From Uliginosibacterium sp. 31-16 (GTDB lineage Bacteria; Pseudomonadota; Gammaproteobacteria; Burkholderiales; Rhodocyclaceae), in assembly GCF_030730865.1 (NCBI RefSeq), contig NZ_JAVALZ010000003.1, positions 124,001 through 188,000 of the forward strand: a DNA stretch of 64,000 nt, read 5' to 3'. The position numbers and the translations under genes were made by a program. The notes beneath the pieces were generated by a model. It was not told where the DNA came from. It ran no database searches and saw only the letters and a list, made by a program, of their open reading frames with translations. Shown one piece after another: positions 16,234-24,867 of this stretch; the stretch's first letter is position 1, and each line of letters starts with the position of its first letter.

Positions 16234-17640
16234 TCAAAGACGGCGGACCTTTACGGTCTTGCCCTTGATGCGCCCGGCGCCGAGTTTGCGCACGGCATCA
16301 CCCGCGAGGCTGCGTTCGACCGCGACGTAGGTGGTCTGATCGGTCACATTGATCTTGCCGACCTGTTCGCGCGTCAATCCCGCTTCGGCGGCCAGCGCGC
16401 CCATCACATCGCCGGGGCGGATCTTGTCTTTCTTGCCGCCGAGGATCTGCAGCGTGCTCATCGGTGGCAGCAGTGGCGCTTCGTCGGTGACGACCAGCGA
16501 CTCCAGTGTATGCCATTCGGGAGTGATGCCGCTCAGGCGGGCGATGTCGCCGACGCGGCGCTTGTCCGGCTCGCTGGAGAGGCTCAGCGCCCAGCCGTTC
16601 TGGTCGGCGCGGCCGGTGCGGCCCACACGGTGGATGTGCACCTCGGGGTCCGGCGTGATGTCGACGTTGATCACGCATTCGAGCTGGTCGATATCCAGCC
16701 CGCGCGCGGCCACGTCGGTGGCGACGAGTACCGAACAGCTGCGGTTGGCGAAGCGGATCAGCACCTGATCGCGCTCGTGCTGCTCCAGCTCGCCGTGCAA
16801 GGTCAGCACATGAAAGCCTTCGCTGCGCAGTTGTTCGAACAAGGCCTTGCACTGTTGACGTGTGTTGCAGAAGGCCAGCGTGCTGGTCGGTCGGTAGTGG
16901 CGCAGCAACTGGCCGACCGCTTTCAGGCGGTCGTCATGCACGACTTCGTAGAAGCGCTGGCGGATCTTCTCCGGCTCGTGGGTCTCGGCGAGCTTCACTT
17001 CCTGCGGATGACGCAGGAACTGCGCGGCCAGCTTCGCGATGCCGTATGGATAAGTTGCGGAGAAGAGCAGGGTCTGGCGGCCGGGGGGGCAGTGGCTGGC
17101 GACCCAGCTGATGTCGTCGAAGAAGCCCATGTCCAGCATGCGATCGGCTTCGTCCAGCACCAGGGTCTTGAGGCCGTCGAGCTTCAGGCTCTCGCGCTGG
17201 ATGTGGTCCATCAGGCGGCCGGGTGTGCCGACCACGATGTGTGCGCCGTGTTCCAGGCTGGTCATCTGCGCGCGCATCGGCGCGCCGCCGCACAGGGTCA
17301 GCACCTTGATGTTGTCCTGCGCGCGGGCGAGGCGCCGGATTTCCTGCGCGACCTGCTCGGCCAGTTCGCGTGTCGGGCACAGCACCATGGCCTGTACGCC
17401 GAAGTGGCGTGGATTGAGGCGGGCGAGCAACGGCAGGGCGAAAGCGGCAGTCTTGCCGCTACCGGTCTTGGCCTGCGCGATGAGGTCGTGACCGGCCAAG
17501 GCCAGCGGCAGGCTGGCGGCCTGGATCGGCGTCATCTCGAAGTATTCAAGCTGTTGCAGGACGGCGAGCTGTTCGGCGGAAAGCGGCAGATCGGCGAAGG
17601 CGCGGCTGAGTGGCGCCGGCGGCGTGAGGGCGTCGCTCAT
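16234..17640 (-). CDS. dbpA: ATP-dependent RNA helicase DbpA
   Basis: A 468-residue DEAD-box helicase involved in 50S ribosome assembly. It has the Q motif (about 15-40), motif I AKTGSGKT (57-64), motif II DEAD (163-166), motif III SAT (194-196) and motif VI HRVGRTGR. The C-terminal part (about 395-468) starts KIRPGDVMGALA and ends with a basic strand, which is the DbpA RRM that binds hairpin 92 of 23S rRNA. Length matches the family. It is 2 nt after the small upstream gene and may be coupled to it. Confidence 0.93.
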   Translation of the reverse strand: MSDALTPPAPLSRAFADLPLSAEQLAVLQQLEYFEMTPIQAASLPLALAGHDLIAQAKTGSGKTAAFALPLLARLNPRHFGVQAMVLCPTRELAEQVAQEIRRLARAQDNIKVLTLCGGAPMRAQMTSLEHGAHIVVGTPGRLMDHIQRESLKLDGLKTLVLDEADRMLDMGFFDDISWVASHCPPGRQTLLFSATYPYGIAKLAAQFLRHPQEVKLAETHEPEKIRQRFYEVVHDDRLKAVGQLLRHYRPTSTLAFCNTRQQCKALFEQLRSEGFHVLTLHGELEQHERDQVLIRFANRSCSVLVATDVAARGLDIDQLECVINVDITPDPEVHIHRVGRTGRADQNGWALSLSSEPDKRRVGDIARLSGITPEWHTLESLVVTDEAPLLPPMSTLQILGGKKDKIRPGDVMGALAAEAGLTREQVGKINVTDQTTYVAVERSLAGDAVRKLGAGRIKGKTVKVRRL

Positions 17641-17642
17641 GT

Positions 17643-18134
17643 TCAGTGCGTGGTGCGCGGGCGACCCGGGCGACCGAATTGCTTGTTGTTGGCGCGGGCG
17701 ATCTCGCGTTCCTTTTCCTTGCGCGCTTCGAACTTCTCCGTTTTGGTCGGTGCCGGCAGGCTGGCGCGCCAGGCGATGATGGCTTTGCTCAAATCCAGCG
17801 CGGCGGGCTGCACTTCAGGGTGATCCGTGCCGGTGTCGAAGCTGGCGAGTTTTTCCTTGATGCGGTAGGCCTGCTCATTGGTGTCACCCTTCTTCGAGGT
17901 GCCCGCCAGCAGGCGTTCGGCATCGACGCTGAGGGTGTAGCCATCGCCTTGGGCGACGATCAGACCATGGCTGGACAGACGCGCGAAGGCGCCGAGCAGT
18001 TTGCTCTCGGAGGGCAGCTGAGGCTGGATCATGGCGACGGCGACCACGATTTCATCGATGACTGCCGGCTTGCGTTTGGAGGCGAGAGTAATGGCCTGAA
18101 GCAGGAGCACATCGGCGTCGTGGATCTGTTGCAT
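17643..18134 (-). CDS. Hypothetical protein, possible winged-helix fold, upstream of dbpA
   Basis: A 163-residue protein. Residues about 10-90 form a helical bundle with an LSSHGLIVAQGDGYTLS wing-like segment, as in small winged-helix proteins. The C-terminus is strongly basic and charged (KFEARKEKEREIARANNKQFGRPGRPR), suited to nucleic-acid binding. Its stop is 2 nt before dbpA, so it is likely co-translated with the helicase; an RNA- or ribosome-related role is inference. The ATG at 18134 has GGAA upstream; an ATG at 18170 would add 12 residues but lacks a ribosome site. Confidence 0.7.
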   Translation of the reverse strand: MQQIHDADVLLLQAITLASKRKPAVIDEIVVAVAMIQPQLPSESKLLGAFARLSSHGLIVAQGDGYTLSVDAERLLAGTSKKGDTNEQAYRIKEKLASFDTGTDHPEVQPAALDLSKAIIAWRASLPAPTKTEKFEARKEKEREIARANNKQFGRPGRPRTTH

Positions 18135-18314
18135 GAGCGGTTTCCGGAGAAGGGTTCTGAAAGTTGACATGCGAGGGTAGCCGATTCGGCGTTGTCGCGC
18201 GGAAATTTATCATGGCGGCGGCAGATGTAAAACGGTGCAATGGCGCGTTGGTCCAATGCGGCAAGGCGCTATTCTTCAGGAGAAAGCTGCGGTTCAAATG
18301 TATGGAGTCTTCCT

Positions 18315-18881
18315 TTGCGTGCGTTGATAAGTCTGTCTGTGCTTGGCATGAGTGGCTGCGTGATCATGACGCCGAGCGCCGAACTCAAGGCGCTCGAATT
18401 GGTGAGTATCGTCGTGACGAACGCTGCCGTCACGGCGCCGTCGGCTCCTGGAAATGCGGTGGTTCATCCTTACGAACGTTTTGATGGTGCCTGTATCGAG
18501 CTGAATCCGAGTTCTAATGTGGCCGATTTTGTCCCTGCCGTGCAGGTTGAATTGGCCAGGCATGGTGTGAGTAGTCGGGTGTATGGGGCGAATTTCCCTG
18601 AGACTTGCCGTTATTCAATTCACTATGTGACCCAACTGGAGTGGGGGCGGCACTGGTTCAGCCCGGAGTACGTCGCCTATATGAGCGCAGCACGGATTGA
18701 GCTGCGTGAGCATGGTCAGGTGCTGGCGGCGGCAAGCTACAAGCCAAGTATTCTGGGCTATGACAAGTGGGCGAGCACGCAGGAAAAGATCGCTCCAGCG
18801 GTACGTGTCGTTGCTTACGGAGTTGCCGAGGTGAGCGCATCGCCGGCGGGGAGTGGTCGGAGGAAGATCGTAAAGAACTGA
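18315..18881 (+). CDS. Small lipoprotein resembling the Sbal_3080 family
   Basis: A 188-residue lipoprotein. The TTG at 18315 was chosen because GGAG lies 7 nt before it and because it yields a short signal peptide ending in the lipobox MSGC; the longer ATG frame places sequence before the signal. The mature part has the pattern CIELNPSSNVADFVPAV...Y...SAARIELREHG, which fits, from memory, the Sbal_3080 family of unknown function. The next small gene starts 36 nt later on the same strand. No enzymatic motif is visible. Confidence 0.7.
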   Translation: MRALISLSVLGMSGCVIMTPSAELKALELVSIVVTNAAVTAPSAPGNAVVHPYERFDGACIELNPSSNVADFVPAVQVELARHGVSSRVYGANFPETCRYSIHYVTQLEWGRHWFSPEYVAYMSAARIELREHGQVLAAASYKPSILGYDKWASTQEKIAPAVRVVAYGVAEVSASPAGSGRRKIVKN

Positions 18882-18917
18882 GTCTTGGCGAGCCTGAAAT
18901 GGCGGGAGTAATTATTT

Positions 18918-19121
18918 ATGAACATTCGTTCCGTGAATCACTACGTGCCGCGCAGTGATGTGCAAAATGCGGCGGCCACCATTGAATCCCGGGTACAGAA
19001 GTTCGGGGATGCGGTGGTTGACACCCTGGCGGTAGGAGCTGGCGTGGCGGTAGGTACCGTTAGCAGTGGTGCGCAGCTGGGTGTAAAAGCGGTAGGCAAA
19101 CTCATCGACACCTGGATCTAG
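18918..19121 (+). CDS. Hypothetical 67-residue protein
   Basis: A small protein with a polar N-terminus and a Gly/Ala/Val-rich C-terminal half (about 35-60) that could be an amphipathic or weakly membrane-associated helix. GGGAG lies 10-14 nt before the ATG, a good ribosome site. It follows the lipoprotein gene and converges on the FlgH-like gene. I do not recognise a family. Confidence 0.55.
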   Translation: MNIRSVNHYVPRSDVQNAAATIESRVQKFGDAVVDTLAVGAGVAVGTVSSGAQLGVKAVGKLIDTWI

Positions 19122-19143
19122 CCGTCTTCGCAGATCGTTCGGC

Positions 19144-19884
19144 CTACCACACAACCAGTGAATCGGTGAGCATTCGCTGCAGCCAGCCGCGTGACGCTGT
19201 GTCCGAGACCATGCCGGTGCTTATCTGTTCGAGTCGGGCGTCGATCACGTCTGCCGAGGCGACCGTGCGGCCGGTCTTTATATCCGCCGGGTCAACCACG
19301 CCCGAGAAGCGCAGGGTATTGGTCGAGCCGTTGAAGGCGATACTCTTTTCGCCGGCGACAACAAGGTTGCCATTGGGCAGCACATTGATGACTGACGCGG
19401 CCAGCTTTCCCTTCAGCTTGTTGGTGTTTTCCGTGTTGCCCTTGCCTTCGAACGAGTCGCTGCCACTGGCCGAGGCGTCGGCATTGATGATGTCGTTGAG
19501 CAAGCTGCTGATCGTTTTTGCTCCGCCCGGCCCCTTGGTGGCGACCTTGTTGGCGCGGCTGGTAGAGGTGCCCGACTTATTGGTGGCGCTGAGGGTTTCA
19601 GAGATGTCGATCTTCAGCGTGTCACCAATGTGACTGGGTTTGCTTTCCGCCTGGAACATCACCATCAGCGAAGGGTTGCCGGGTTGGTAGATCGAGCCGG
19701 AGTTGGCCTCCCGTTCAATGCTCGCAAGCTGCTGGATCGGGCGGTTGGAGGTTGGGCCGCGTACCAGGTTGGCGTCGCTGGAGCATGCGCCCAGGATAGA
19801 GGACACGATGATCATGCTTGTCGGAGCGAAGTCTCTGAAGAGGCCCGAAGCCACATTCGCCCTGCACATGCACCTGGAACTCAA
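19144..19884 (-). CDS. Orphan flagellar L-ring protein FlgH homologue (divergent)
   Basis: A 246-residue lipoprotein with FlgH features: a lipobox ILGAC, GSIYQ, the HIGDTLKIDISETLSATNKSGT block and the C-terminal NGNLVVAGEKSIAFNGSTNTLRFSGVVDPADI block. These define the L-ring fold around the flagellar rod in the outer membrane. The ends are unusual: the N-terminal stretch before the lipobox is long, and the C-terminus ends GWLQRMLTDSLVVW. It is not beside other flagellar genes, so it may be a second copy or recruited to another outer-membrane ring. A TTG start at 19884 with AAAGGG upstream was used; ATG at 19869 is possible. Confidence 0.75.
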   Translation of the reverse strand: MSSRCMCRANVASGLFRDFAPTSMIIVSSILGACSSDANLVRGPTSNRPIQQLASIEREANSGSIYQPGNPSLMVMFQAESKPSHIGDTLKIDISETLSATNKSGTSTSRANKVATKGPGGAKTISSLLNDIINADASASGSDSFEGKGNTENTNKLKGKLAASVINVLPNGNLVVAGEKSIAFNGSTNTLRFSGVVDPADIKTGRTVASADVIDARLEQISTGMVSDTASRGWLQRMLTDSLVVW

Positions 19885-20012
19885 ATGGCTACCCTTTTTC
19901 TTGCTGGATTCTTGATGATCCGATTGTGTGGGCAGGCAATGTTAAAAGATGTACGTGAATTCAATTTCCTGCAAAGGTGGTGTTGTCCTGCTTGGCAGCG
20001 TAGGCCGGGCGC

Positions 20013-21518
20013 TCAGTGGGGGGCGGGTGGCGGGATGATGCGTAGAACATCTGGCGGCCCGTCCTTCCTGATGATCTGGAAACGGCCCGGGCGATAGCTG
20101 GCGGGGATGCTCAGACGCAGGGCTTCGACCCAGGCATGTAGCTCGGCACGCTTTGGCGTTGAACTGTAAACCACCCAGCGTTGCCCCGCCGGGCGCGCCG
20201 GCAATCTGGCGGCAATGCTTGCGGGCTCATCCGTAAGGTGGGCCGTGAATACGTCGTCCGTGGCTGCCTGACGGGCGAGATCCTCAGGCGGCAACTCACG
20301 GGACGGTGCTGCCGGAGCTGGCATGGTTGCAGCAGGTGCGGGCGCCGCAGCCTTGGCCACGGCCGGGGACGGTGCGGTGGTGGAGGGGGCCGCATACTCA
20401 TGTGTTTCAGCCAGCCTGCCGCGTGCCTCCGGTGAAACAGGCTGCTGTCGCTGTTCAGAGCGGTCCTTGTCGCTGGAGGCGATGGATTTTTTTGCGGCCA
20501 GATGGAGGGGCTCGTTTCGGCGCTGTTCTGCCGGCGCCGCTTCGCCAAGGGCGCGCTCACGCCGGGGGCTGACTTCTTCCTTGATGAGGGGGGCTGGAGG
20601 CGCGCTTGCGACGGGCCTCTCCAGACTGCCTGCCTGCGCAGGCGCCACGGGTGCGGCTGACGGGGATGGAGGGGCGGAGAGCAAGTCTGCATGCGGCTGT
20701 GCGGAGAACTCTCCGGCAGCGATGCTTGCCGGGACGGGCGCGACCAGATGCGCGGGCGGACCGATTTCGGCAGCAGGATCGGCCGCATTGGCGCGCTTTG
20801 CTTCCTCGATTGTCTCCGTCTGTGAATCAGTGAGAGGACGGGCCCGGGCTTTTTCGAGCGCGCGCTGCTGATCGAGTGCGTTGGCCCGGTCAAGCGCCCT
20901 TTGTGCTTCAGCCAGCGAGTCCTTGGCTGTTTGCGCAAGATCGGGTTCTGGCGTGACGGGTGGGCGCGAGCGTGATTCAAGCGCCGAGCGGAAGGCTTCC
21001 TGCACCGCGAGTTGCTGCGTGTCCGGCTGGTGTTTGAGAACGAGCTGGGTGCCCACTGCAGAAAGGATAAGTGCCAGCGCCGCCAGACGCAGATCAAACC
21101 AGCTGAAGCCCAGAAAAACGGGTTTGCGGGCGGGTTTCACGGGCTTGGCCGGCGTGGCGGACCCGGCCTGTTGCTGCAGCCATTCTGCGGTGGCCGGCTG
21201 GAGATCCGCTCCCAGCGTGGCTTGCGGGCTCTCCCCTCTGGAGATTTGCGCCAGTATTGCTTCACGGCGGGGGGCCTGTGCAGCATCAATGCTGGCGGCC
21301 ATCTTCAGGAAGCTGGTTTCGAGGCTGGCGGGAGGCTCGAAACCTGTAATCGCGGCCTCGGTAGTGCTCGCTGCGTTATCTGCGGAGGCTTGCGCGGCGC
21401 TGGCGGCGGCGGCGAAGCTGGCTTCCAGCGAGGCTGGCGCTGCGTACTCGGGCAGCGCGCGCAGCAGCGCGACCAGCCGCCCCGACCCGGCGAGGAAGTC
21501 GTCGACGGCGTGGCTCAC
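20013..21518 (-). CDS. Large membrane anti-sigma-like protein partnered with the ECF sigma factor
   Basis: A 501-residue, Ala/Pro/Glu-rich protein. An N-terminal cytoplasmic segment of about 135 residues, one membrane helix (about 140-161) and a long low-complexity periplasmic part (about 165-430) lead to a small folded C-terminal region (QRWVVYSSTPKRAELHAWVEALRLSI). It overlaps the sigma gene by 4 bp (ATGA), the usual arrangement for anti-sigma factors. It lacks the zinc HxxxCxxC motif. The anti-sigma role is inferred from topology and coupling, not from a recognised domain. Confidence 0.65.
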   Translation of the reverse strand: MSHAVDDFLAGSGRLVALLRALPEYAAPASLEASFAAAASAAQASADNAASTTEAAITGFEPPASLETSFLKMAASIDAAQAPRREAILAQISRGESPQATLGADLQPATAEWLQQQAGSATPAKPVKPARKPVFLGFSWFDLRLAALALILSAVGTQLVLKHQPDTQQLAVQEAFRSALESRSRPPVTPEPDLAQTAKDSLAEAQRALDRANALDQQRALEKARARPLTDSQTETIEEAKRANAADPAAEIGPPAHLVAPVPASIAAGEFSAQPHADLLSAPPSPSAAPVAPAQAGSLERPVASAPPAPLIKEEVSPRRERALGEAAPAEQRRNEPLHLAAKKSIASSDKDRSEQRQQPVSPEARGRLAETHEYAAPSTTAPSPAVAKAAAPAPAATMPAPAAPSRELPPEDLARQAATDDVFTAHLTDEPASIAARLPARPAGQRWVVYSSTPKRAELHAWVEALRLSIPASYRPGRFQIIRKDGPPDVLRIIPPPAPH

Positions 21519-22174
21519 GCCGCCTCCTCCAGCTCGCGACGCAGGCGTGTGAAGGCGTAGCGCAGGCGGCTCTTCACCGTCTCGAAACCTTCGCCGACCG
21601 TGTGGGCGACCTCTTCCAGGCTCATGTCGGAGAAAAAGCGCAGCACCACCACCTCGCGCTGGCTGGCAGGAAGCTGAAGCAGGGCTTGATGCACGCGGGC
21701 GAGATTCTGGCGCAGGTCCAGCTCGGCCTCCGGAGTCAGGTCCTCCGCGGGTGCTTCAGGCCGGGTTTCATCCAGCTCCGTGCGCAGGCTCTCGCCGGCC
21801 GAGCGGCGCAGGTCCAGCCACAGATTACGCGCGATCTGGAACAGGAAGGTGCGGAAGGCAGCTTGTGGTTTGTAATCGGCACAGCGCGTCATGAGCTTCT
21901 CCCAGGTGCGCTGGGCAATGTCCTCGGCTTCAGAGGTATTGCCCTGGCACTGCCAGGCGATGAAGTTGAACAGCGCCCGGTTGTGGCGGCGGAACAGTTC
22001 GGTAGCCGGCGCTTCGATGATGCCGCTGGCCACCAGCAGCATCAGGTCTTCGTCAGGCAGCGCGCTGATGGCGCCCCCGGTCTGGCCCGTTTGGGCCAGA
22101 CCGCCCCCCGGGGGGGCGATGCCGTTCTTGGGGCGGCCCGGCGAATGGCTTGTAAGCTCGGCGGCATTCTTCAT
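21515..22174 (-). CDS. RNA polymerase ECF sigma factor
   Basis: A 219-residue sigma-70 family protein with region 2 (LFRRHNRALFNFIAWQCQGNTSEAEDIAQRTWEKL, quoted in part by its ends LFRRHN and TWEKL) and region 4 (about 160-210) with the helix-turn-helix DMSLEEVAHTVGEGFETVKS. The first 35-40 residues are atypical, Gly/Pro-rich, and encoded by a strong hairpin and C/G tracts, so translation may really begin later, near DEDLMLLV. It is coupled to the membrane protein downstream and lies behind the vWA lipoprotein gene. Target promoters are not evident. Confidence 0.85.
   Translation of the reverse strand: MKNAAELTSHSPGRPKNGIAPPGGGLAQTGQTGGAISALPDEDLMLLVASGIIEAPATELFRRHNRALFNFIAWQCQGNTSEAEDIAQRTWEKLMTRCADYKPQAAFRTFLFQIARNLWLDLRRSAGESLRTELDETRPEAPAEDLTPEAELDLRQNLARVHQALLQLPASQREVVVLRFFSDMSLEEVAHTVGEGFETVKSRLRYAFTRLRRELEEAA
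22079..22118 (-). promoter_or_regulatory. Perfect hairpin and C/G tracts at the 5' end of the sigma gene
   Basis: GGTCTGGCCC (22079-22088) pairs perfectly with GGGCCAGACC (22093-22102) over a GTTT loop, followed by GCCCCCC and GGGGGGGC at 22103-22118. It lies 70-95 nt inside the longest reading frame. It may be a regulatory structure or evidence that the true start is downstream. The G-tract is also prone to slippage. Confidence 0.4.
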
Positions 22175-22282
22175 GCCGCGAAGTATAGCTCTCGGCTCTG
22201 CCGCCAGAAAATCCGTCCGGTCCGGGTGCCGGCAAAGCCGGCTACACGACCCGAACGGTTGATGGCCTGTACGTCTGCCGCG

Positions 22283-24013
22283 TCACTTCACCGTTTTCGT
22301 CTCCAGCGCGCCGGCCAGATCCACCAGCCGCAGGAACTCGCCGCGGTAGCCGTAGCGATCCTTGCCGATATTGGTGGCGGCCAGCTCGCGCGCATCACCG
22401 AGTTTCCACGAGCCGGTGTATTTGCCGCCACGCAAGACCTGCCCGAAACCAGCCACCGCGGTGGCGAAGCGGAATTCGCTGCTGGCCTTGTCCAGCGGCT
22501 GGATGGCACTGCGCTGCAGGGCGAAGTCGATCAGCTGGCTGGTGCTGGCTTCAGGCTGTTTGTAGCGCAGCTTGAGGTGGCCGAGTTCGCTGGCGAATGC
22601 CCCATCGCTGCTTGCCTGCGGGGCGTAGCGCAGGGCATCCACGCTGCCCCTGGCGCCGGCCAGCGTCAGCTCATAGAGGGCAGTCACGGTGTGGCCCGCG
22701 CCGATGTCGCCGGCGTCTACCTGATCGTTGTTGAAATCCTCGCGGGCGAGCTGGCGGTTTTCGTAGCCGATCTGACGGTACTCCCTGACCACCGCCGGGT
22801 TGAACTCGATCTGTACCTTCACGTCTTTGGCGATCGTTGCCAAGGTTGAAGTCATTTCATTGACCAGCACCTTGTGGCCTTCCATCAGACTGTCGATGTA
22901 GGAGTAGGCGCCATCGCCCACATCGGCGATCTGTTCCATCATGCGTTCGTTGTAGTTGCCGGTACCGAAGCCCAGCGTCGAGAGCGAGATGCCGCTCTTG
23001 CGCTTCTCCTCGATCATGCTCTTCAACTGGCGGTCATCCGACACGCCGACGTTGAAGTCGCCATCGGTGGCGAGCAGGATGCGGTTGATGCCGCTCTTGA
23101 TGAAGCTTTGCTGAGCTGCGCTGTAGGCGAGCTGGATGCCGGAGGCGCCGGCGGTGCTGCCGCCCGAGCGCAGCGCGTCGATGGCCGCATTGATCGTGGC
23201 CTTCTCTGCGCCGGAGGTGGGCGGCAGTACGATGCGTGTGCCATCTGCATAGGTCACCAGCGAGATGCGGTCCTGCGCGCGCATCTCGTTCACCAGCAGC
23301 TTGAGCGAGGATTTCAGCAACGGCAGCTTGTCCGCACTGTTCATCGAGCCGGACACATCGACCAGAAAGACGAGATTGGCGGGCGGCAGGTCCTGCTTTG
23401 CTATGTCCTGCCCCTTGATGGCGACACGCAACAATACGCGCTCATGGTTCCACGGAGCGGGAGCCATTTCCGTATGGACGGCAAACGGCCGACCATCCCT
23501 GGGCAATGCGTAGTCGTAAGGGAAATAGTTGATCAGTTCCTCCACGCGCACTGCATCGGCAGGTGGCAAGCGCCCGGCATTGAGCATGCGGCGCACGTTG
23601 CTGTAGCTGCCGGTATCCACGTCGATGCTGAAGGTCGACACCGGCGCTTCGGCGACGAGTTTGACCGGGTTGTCCTTGATTTCGCCATAGCGTTCGCGGT
23701 CTTCGCGCTGCTGCTGGAGGATTTCGTATGTGACGGGGGCCGGCATGGTGGCGTAAGCCAGCTTGTCTGCAGCGATTTCGCGCTTCATCTCGTGCATCCT
23801 GGCGGGACTGCCCGGCGCTGGTGCAGTCACCGCGCGGGCAGGATATGGCGTGGGTTTGGCGACGGCTGGCGCTACGGTTTCGATACGTGCGGCTGGCGTT
23901 TGCGGCGGAGGGCTGGATTGGCCCGGGGTGGCATCCTGCTGGGTCACGGCACAGGCGGCGAGCAGGGCGGCCAGCAATGCTGCGAGCAGACGTGGAAAGG
24001 TGCGAGGTTTCAT
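22283..24013 (-). CDS. vWA-domain lipoprotein (YfbK family)
   Basis: A 576-residue lipoprotein with the lipobox LLAAC (Cys21) and a Pro-rich linker. It has the three YfbK parts: an N-terminal domain (about 95-195, with DVDTGSYSNVRRMLNAG), a von Willebrand A domain with the metal site DVSGSM (219-224), and a C-terminal DUF3520-type domain (GARGSVDALRYA onward). The ATG at 24013 starts the signal peptide. In other genomes such proteins often sit beside an ECF sigma factor, as here (109 nt before the sigma gene, same strand). A role as an envelope sensor or adhesion-type scaffold is inference. Confidence 0.88.
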   Translation of the reverse strand: MKPRTFPRLLAALLAALLAACAVTQQDATPGQSSPPPQTPAARIETVAPAVAKPTPYPARAVTAPAPGSPARMHEMKREIAADKLAYATMPAPVTYEILQQQREDRERYGEIKDNPVKLVAEAPVSTFSIDVDTGSYSNVRRMLNAGRLPPADAVRVEELINYFPYDYALPRDGRPFAVHTEMAPAPWNHERVLLRVAIKGQDIAKQDLPPANLVFLVDVSGSMNSADKLPLLKSSLKLLVNEMRAQDRISLVTYADGTRIVLPPTSGAEKATINAAIDALRSGGSTAGASGIQLAYSAAQQSFIKSGINRILLATDGDFNVGVSDDRQLKSMIEEKRKSGISLSTLGFGTGNYNERMMEQIADVGDGAYSYIDSLMEGHKVLVNEMTSTLATIAKDVKVQIEFNPAVVREYRQIGYENRQLAREDFNNDQVDAGDIGAGHTVTALYELTLAGARGSVDALRYAPQASSDGAFASELGHLKLRYKQPEASTSQLIDFALQRSAIQPLDKASSEFRFATAVAGFGQVLRGGKYTGSWKLGDARELAATNIGKDRYGYRGEFLRLVDLAGALETKTVK

Positions 24014-24268
24014 GTTCAGTCTCCATCTGGGTGAAAGCCGCTGCGCGGCTTCTGGACGCCTGCCCCATTCCCCGCGGGAAGTGCAGGGAGAGCGCAAAGC
24101 GTTTGCGTGGAACTGAAACGGGTGAGGGCGGGAAAGTGGGTTGTCGGGTTATCGGGTTATGGATCTGCCGCAAGCAGCAAGCCCCGGATCGGCCCGAGGA
24201 ACGGGCTTGTCACCTCAGGCTGCTTGCCGCCAGAATCCCGGCTCTGCTTCTGCTACCGGAGATGTGTC

Positions 24269-24850
24269 GTGCGTATCCTTTCCCTGATCGCTTTGGGCCT
24301 GGCCCTGAGCCTGCAAGTCGCCCAGGCGGCTCCCGAGATCCGCCCCGAGAAATGGGCGCGGCCGGTGATCGATACGTCGGTGGGCAACCTTTTTCAGGTG
24401 GCGCCGGACCTGTTTCGTGCCGAACAGCCCGGCAAATCGGACATCGCCGATCTGAAGGCGCTGGGAGTGAAGACCTTCATGAACCTGCGTGAGTATCACA
24501 GCGACTCTGTCGAGTTCGAGAAGCAGGGCTTCACCCTGCTGCGCCACCCGATGGCGGCGGGCTCGGTGAAGGCTGATGATCTGGTGACCGTGTTGCGGCA
24601 GATTCGCCAGGCACCGAAACCGGTGCTGGTGCATTGCTGGCATGGCAGTGACCGCACGGGTTTCGTGATTGCCGGCTATCGTCTGGTGTTTCAGGGCTGG
24701 AGCAAGGCCGAGGCGATTGACGAGTTGCGCCGCGGCGGCTTCGGCTACCACGAGCGGACCTATCCGAACGTGAAGAAAACCATCGAAGCGCTGGATGTGG
24801 AAGCGCTCAAGCGCGCGGTACTGGAAGACCGGACTGCGGCGGCTCGCTGA
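24269..24850 (+). CDS. Exported dual-specificity/tyrosine phosphatase
   Basis: A 193-residue protein with a Sec signal peptide (residues 1-20, ending VAQA) and a compact phosphatase fold. The P-loop is HCWHGSDRT (His122, Cys123, Arg129), matching the C-x5-R signature of Cys-dependent phosphatases of the dual-specificity type. The GTG at 24269 has CCGGAG 7 nt before it; the longer ATG frame starts in unlike sequence. An exported phosphatase of this type could act on phosphoproteins, inositol phosphates or sugars in the periplasm. It is divergent from the vWA gene. Confidence 0.85.
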   Translation: MRILSLIALGLALSLQVAQAAPEIRPEKWARPVIDTSVGNLFQVAPDLFRAEQPGKSDIADLKALGVKTFMNLREYHSDSVEFEKQGFTLLRHPMAAGSVKADDLVTVLRQIRQAPKPVLVHCWHGSDRTGFVIAGYRLVFQGWSKAEAIDELRRGGFGYHERTYPNVKKTIEALDVEALKRAVLEDRTAAAR

Positions 24851-24867
24851 AGAGCCCTCCGCAGGGC

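Noticed and set aside
22775-24034. Plus-strand frame opposite the vWA gene
   Set aside because: Antisense shadow; the minus-strand protein has lipobox, metal site and the family's three domains.
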